The position numbers were made by a program, and so were the translations under genes. The notes below the pieces were generated by a model. It did no database searches, had not been told where the DNA came from, and was given only the letters and a program-made list of their open reading frames with translations. Source: Lutibacter sp. (lineage in GTDB: Bacteria; Bacteroidota; Bacteroidia; Flavobacteriales; Flavobacteriaceae). From it: a DNA stretch of 8,937 nt. The DNA lies in assembly GCA_021647265.1 (NCBI GenBank), contig JAKIVA010000076.1, forward strand, positions 1 to 8,937. The letters run 5' to 3'. Positions 6,086-8,937 of this stretch are shown piece by piece; positions within the stretch are counted from its first letter, which is position 1, and every line of letters starts with the position of its first letter.

Positions 6086-6889
6086 TTAACGTCTTTTATA
6101 ATTTTTTCTTTTTGAAAATGAAGTTTTTCTTTTAATTTTATTTTGATCTTTAGAAGCATCTTCTGTTTTAGAGGAAGCTGAAACCATTTTATGAATCTTT
6201 TTCATTTCTTCATTTGTTAATTCTCGCCATTGCCCAGTTTCTAAATGATCTAAATTAACATTCATAATTCTAGTTCGTTTTAATTTGGTAACTTCATAAT
6301 CTAAAAACTCACACATTCTACGAATTTGTCTGTTTAAACCTTGGGTTAATACTATTTTAAACTTAAAATCAGTTAATTTTTCAATTGTACACTTTTTGGT
6401 AACTGTTCCTAAAATTGGAATCCCTTGACTCATTTTTTGAAGGAATTCGGAGGTTATTACTTTATTAACAGTAACTATATATTCCTTTTCATGGTTGTTT
6501 CCTGCTCTTAGAATTTTGTTAACAATATCGCCATCATTGGTTAAAAAAATCAATCCTTCTGAAGGTTTATCTAAACGTCCAATAGGGAAAAGGCGTTCGG
6601 GGTGATTGATATAACGAACAATATTTTTTCGTTCTTTTGAATCTGTTGTGCATACAATACCAACAGGCTTATTAAAAGCGAGATACAATGTTTTAGGTTT
6701 GTTTTTTAATGGTTTTCCATCAATTTTAACAACATCACCATCTACCACTCGATTTCCTAATTGTGTAGGTTTTCCATTGATAGTTACCCGTCCATCAACA
6801 ATCAATTTTTCAGCTTCTCTGCGCGAGCATATTCCAGTGCTGCTAATGTATTTATTTAAGTTGATTGAATTTTTATTGGTTTGTTCCAC
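6086..6889 (-). CDS. rluF: 23S rRNA pseudouridine synthase RluF (RsuA/RluB/E/F family)
   Basis: This 267-residue enzyme isomerises a uridine of 23S rRNA (U2604 in E. coli) to pseudouridine; the E. coli enzyme also modifies U35 of tRNA-Tyr. An S4 RNA-binding domain fills about 9-56 (LNKYISSTGICSRREAEKLI at 11-30, DGRVTING at 32-39). The catalytic domain has AFNKPVGIVC (71-80), GRLDKPSEGLIFLTNDGD (104-121, catalytic Asp107), NHEKEYIVTV (132-141) and GLNRQIRRMCE (184-194). Stretches such as NKILRAGN, PILGTVTKKC and RTRIMNV closely resemble E. coli RluF rather than RluB or RluE. The C-terminal about 30 residues are a low-complexity basic tail, also seen in E. coli RluF. Translation must start at the GTG at 6889: an in-frame TAA lies two codons upstream and no ATG precedes the S4 domain. 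Confidence 0.92.
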   Translation of the reverse strand: MEQTNKNSINLNKYISSTGICSRREAEKLIVDGRVTINGKPTQLGNRVVDGDVVKIDGKPLKNKPKTLYLAFNKPVGIVCTTDSKERKNIVRYINHPERLFPIGRLDKPSEGLIFLTNDGDIVNKILRAGNNHEKEYIVTVNKVITSEFLQKMSQGIPILGTVTKKCTIEKLTDFKFKIVLTQGLNRQIRRMCEFLDYEVTKLKRTRIMNVNLDHLETGQWRELTNEEMKKIHKMVSASSKTEDASKDQNKIKRKTSFSKRKNYKRR

Positions 6890-6908
6890 AAGTTAATATT
6901 TCTAGCTG

Positions 6909-6916
6909 CGAAGTTA
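6909..6916 (-). promoter_or_regulatory. Candidate -7 box for rluF
   Basis: TAACTTCG on the minus strand differs from TANNTTTG at one base and lies 19 bases before the rluF GTG, a reasonable distance for a short leader. No convincing -33 element is seen at 17-20 bases, so the call is tentative. The rest of the 119-base gap between the symporter stop and rluF shows only weak AT-rich inverted repeats and no clear terminator. Confidence 0.35.
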
Positions 6917-7008
6917 GTAAATAATCTTAATTTGTTTGAATGTGTTATTTTATAATGTGTGTATTCTTTAAAAAATTAAAAACACTTAATTTTAATCAAA
7001 TTTATTAC

Positions 7009-8595
7009 TTATGCGAAATAAATATAGATAGCTAAAACAATTAAACAAATAGTGATTCCAACAAGGTTTAGGTATTTCCAAGGGGTAATATCTACCTGCT
7101 TTGTATAGTGTTGTACGTAGGCTTCTTTACGTGGTTTAAATTTTCCAATAAGTAGCATAATAAGCACATTTAATACAAACAAAATAGCCATAACGTGTAA
7201 AAAATGTGGGTAACTATCTGCTCCAACAACAAATGGTTTCAAAATAAACTGACTAACACTATACAATACAACTCCTGAAATAATTGCAATTTTAGCAGCA
7301 ATTGCAGGAACATATTTTGTAAGATACCCAACAACAATAATAGTTAAAATAGGAATACTGTAACAACCATTTACTTCTTGTAAATATCCAAATAACCCAT
7401 CAGGAGCGTTGGCTATAAGTGGGGCAATACACATAGATAAAATAGCCAATAAAATTCCAAAACTTTTTCCAGCTTTTACAACCTCTCTTTCCGAAGCACT
7501 GGGTTTAAAGTGAGATTTGTAGATGTCTATACCAAACAAAGTTACAGAGCTGTTCAATGCAGAATTGAATGAACTTAGAATAGCGCCAAACAATACAGCT
7601 GCAAAAAAACCAATCAATGCAGTTGGTAGTACTTTTGTGACTAGCATTGGGTAGGCCTCATCAGGATTTTCTAAAGTTTCTCCAAACATATGATACGCAA
7701 TTATACCTGGGAGTACTACACTTAGCGGTCCTAATATTTTTATAAAAGAATCGAGTAATAACCCTTTTTGACCTTCTTTTAAGTTTTTTGCACCTAAAGC
7801 ACGTTGTATTATGGCTTGGTTTGTTCCCCAATAAAATAATTGAACCAACATCATTCCCGTAAAAATAGTGCCAATTGGAATAGATGATTCTGGTCCGCCA
7901 AGAGCTTTAAATTTTTCGGGATTAGTTTGTATTAAAGTAGTAATTCCTTCGGTAACACTTCCATCTCCTATGGCTAAAAGTCCAAAAATCGGAATTAATA
8001 ACCCTCCAATTAATAAACCAATTGCATTAATGGTGTCAGAAACCGCAACAGCCTTTAAACCTCCAAAAATGGCATATAAAGAACCAATAATTCCAATTCC
8101 CCAAACGGTAATCCATAAGGCCGAGGTTTCTGAAACACCCAATAATTCAGGTATATTAAACATTGTATTAATAGCCAATGCACCAGAATAAAGTACAATA
8201 GGTAATAATACAATTACATAGCCGCTTAAAAATAGAGCAGAAGTAATTGTTTTGGTGATTTTATCATAACGCCGCTCTAAAAATTGAGGTACCGTTGTAA
8301 TTCCACCTTTTAAATATCTCGGTAACAAAAATACAGCAGTAATAACCATTGCTATTGCTGCCAGTGTTTCCCACGCCATTACCAAAATACCTTCTTTAAA
8401 AGCAGCACCGTTGAGTCCAACAATTTGTTCGGTAGATAAATTTGTAAGCAACAATGAACCCGCAATAACAACACCAGTTAAGCTTCTACCTCCTAAAAAA
8501 TAACCGTCAGATGTTTTTTCGTTTGTTTTTCTTGTTTTTATATAAGAAATGAAGGCAACTAATAAGGTAAATCCTAAAAATGAGAGAATTTGCAT
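7009..8595 (-). CDS. SSS-family (SLC5-like) sodium:solute symporter, YidK-like
   Basis: A 528-residue inner-membrane protein of the solute:sodium symporter family, which uses the sodium gradient to import sugars or other small solutes through a LeuT-type fold. The start MQILSFLGFTLLVA is the usual first helix. GYFLGGRSL (31-39) is the loop typical of the family, SLLLTNLSTEQIVG (47-60) is the unwound helix contributing to the sodium site, and FGAILSSFNSALNSS (336-350) carries the serine pair that coordinates sodium in vSGLT. Many blocks (TNLSTEQ, LPIVLYSGALA, LFGA, IANAPDGL) recall E. coli YidK, which is somewhat longer at the C-terminus. Some 13-14 membrane segments are likely. The solute cannot be read from the sequence. 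No catabolic enzyme or regulator is adjacent, so it appears monocistronic. Confidence 0.93.
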   Translation of the reverse strand: MQILSFLGFTLLVAFISYIKTRKTNEKTSDGYFLGGRSLTGVVIAGSLLLTNLSTEQIVGLNGAAFKEGILVMAWETLAAIAMVITAVFLLPRYLKGGITTVPQFLERRYDKITKTITSALFLSGYVIVLLPIVLYSGALAINTMFNIPELLGVSETSALWITVWGIGIIGSLYAIFGGLKAVAVSDTINAIGLLIGGLLIPIFGLLAIGDGSVTEGITTLIQTNPEKFKALGGPESSIPIGTIFTGMMLVQLFYWGTNQAIIQRALGAKNLKEGQKGLLLDSFIKILGPLSVVLPGIIAYHMFGETLENPDEAYPMLVTKVLPTALIGFFAAVLFGAILSSFNSALNSSVTLFGIDIYKSHFKPSASEREVVKAGKSFGILLAILSMCIAPLIANAPDGLFGYLQEVNGCYSIPILTIIVVGYLTKYVPAIAAKIAIISGVVLYSVSQFILKPFVVGADSYPHFLHVMAILFVLNVLIMLLIGKFKPRKEAYVQHYTKQVDITPWKYLNLVGITICLIVLAIYIYFA

Positions 8596-8648
8596 AGGTT
8601 AGTTTTACAATTTTTAAATTTAGTGCAAGTTTTTATTTAACGTATAAA

Positions 8649-8656
8649 CAAATGTA
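8649..8656 (-). promoter_or_regulatory. Candidate -7 box for the symporter gene
   Basis: TACATTTG on the minus strand fits TANNTTTG exactly and lies 53 bases before the symporter ATG, predicting a leader of about 45-50 nt. No clear TTTG is found 17-23 bases upstream; that DNA is almost entirely A and T. The surrounding gap (8597-8766) holds no open reading frame or RNA gene that I can support. Confidence 0.45.
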
Positions 8657-8761
8657 AATTTATAATATATTTAATTAGTACTATAGCTTTTTAAATATAT
8701 CCAATATAAAGTTATAGTTATAATAATAGAATTAAAAAAGATATAGTTACAATGAAAGTTG

Positions 8762-8810
8762 AATAATTTAAAAAATAAAACCCTGTAAATATTTGATTTA
8801 CAGGGTTTTT
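8762..8810 (-). terminator. Strong terminator after tRNA-Ser
   Basis: A perfect 14-bp stem, AAAACCCTGTAAAT (8777-8790) with its complement at 8796-8809, closes a 5-base loop. T-runs follow on both sides (minus: TTTTATTTTTT; plus: GTTTTT), so it could stop transcription in both directions. It begins 3 bases after the tRNA 3' end and probably isolates the symporter gene from tRNA transcription. Confidence 0.92.
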
Positions 8811-8811
8811 G

Positions 8812-8896
8812 CGGAGAAAGAGGGATTCGAACCCCCGGAGGTGTGACCCTCGCCGGTTTTCAAGACCGGTGCATTCGACCACTCTGCCATTTCTCC
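8812..8896 (-). tRNA. tRNA-Ser (anticodon UGA)
   Basis: The 85-base minus-strand sequence folds as a class II tRNA. The acceptor stem pairs GGAGAAA (8896-8890) with TTTCTCC, and the discriminator is G at 8812, as expected for serine. The anticodon stem CCGGT/ACCGG encloses a loop with TGA. A long variable arm (around GAGGGTCACACCTC) is diagnostic of serine and leucine tRNAs. The T arm has GGGGG/CCCTC with the loop TTCGAAT. The terminal CCA is not encoded, so it must be added enzymatically, as is common in Bacteroidota. The tRNA reads UCA and, with wobble, other UCN codons. No promoter is visible in the 41 bases upstream, so it may begin further right or belong to a longer transcript. Confidence 0.97.
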
Positions 8897-8936
8897 AGTG
8901 GTATGCGTATGGAGGCGACGTTAATCGCATTCGACC
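8871..8936. repeat. 10-bp direct repeat shared by tRNA-Ser and the right edge
   Basis: GCATTCGACC occurs at 8871-8880, in the D-arm of tRNA-Ser, and again at 8927-8936 in the otherwise unassigned final 41 bases. That edge segment is about 51% GC, well above the other intergenic DNA here. It also holds GGAGG (8911-8915), a pentamer that occurs in the same relative order in the tRNA gene (8837-8841). It does not fold as a tRNA, and no supported gene lies in it. Confidence 0.4.
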
Positions 8937-8937
8937 T

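Noticed and set aside
6962..7008. Possible terminator after the symporter
   Set aside because: Only weak, mismatched GTGT/ACAC pairing and A/T-only pairing are present, with no stable stem followed by a T-run.
7868..8191. A 107-codon plus-strand open frame opposite the symporter
   Set aside because: It is rich in Pro and Ile as expected for an antisense shadow of a hydrophobic protein, has no promoter or recognisable domain, and lies fully inside a well-supported gene.
8718..8930. A 70-codon minus-strand open frame across the tRNA-Ser gene
   Set aside because: It reads straight through the tRNA (the GRVVECTGLENRRGSHLRGF string is the well-known false translation of a tRNA-Ser) and through its terminator.
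8903..8937. Start of a plus-strand gene at the right edge (MRMEATLIAF...)
   Set aside because: Fewer than 12 codons are visible, with no promoter or recognisable sequence; too little to support.

Overview
The window looks like an AT-rich (roughly one-third GC, by eye) chromosomal segment of a member of the Bacteroidota, most likely a Flavobacteriaceae-type bacterium. Pointers are the protein sequences, the near-universal TAA stops, the lack of clear Shine-Dalgarno sequences, and -7 promoter boxes of the Bacteroidota form TANNTTTG upstream of accA, tgt and the symporter gene. Every gene I can support lies on the minus strand, so transcription runs from right to left.

From right to left: (1) 41 unassigned bases at the right edge; (2) a tRNA-Ser(UGA) gene followed by a strong 14-bp-stem terminator; (3) an AT-rich intergenic stretch and a monocistronic SSS-family sodium:solute symporter resembling E. 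coli YidK; (4) a five-gene block rluF, tgt, LptF/LptG-type permease, EamA/DMT transporter, accA, with an internal promoter before tgt and another before accA and a hairpin terminator after accA; (5) nnr (yjeF), a two-domain NAD(P)H-hydrate repair enzyme; (6) a hairpin and then the first 80 codons of an IS1182-type transposase that runs off the left edge.

The functions are housekeeping. RluF (23S rRNA, and tRNA-Tyr in E. coli) and Tgt (queuosine at tRNA position 34) modify RNA. The LptF/LptG permease moves lipopolysaccharide out of the inner membrane. AccA is half of the acetyl-CoA carboxylase carboxyltransferase that starts fatty acid synthesis, and so supplies acyl chains for the same envelope. 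The DMT transporter between them has no readable substrate. Nnr repairs damaged nicotinamide cofactors. tgt, the permease and the DMT gene are spaced 3 bp apart or overlap, so they are almost certainly co-transcribed.

I found no defence system, CRISPR array, phage module or evidently new multi-gene system. The points most worth a second look are: the Tgt protein lacks the three cysteines that bind structural zinc in the E. coli and Zymomonas enzymes; tgt and the permease gene are in the same frame, separated only by two tandem TAA codons and a TTG start; tgt may be transcribed as an almost leaderless mRNA; and the junction between nnr and the IS is ambiguous. The window ends inside two kinds of multicopy sequence (a transposase and a tRNA neighbourhood), which would fit a complete short contig of a draft assembly.
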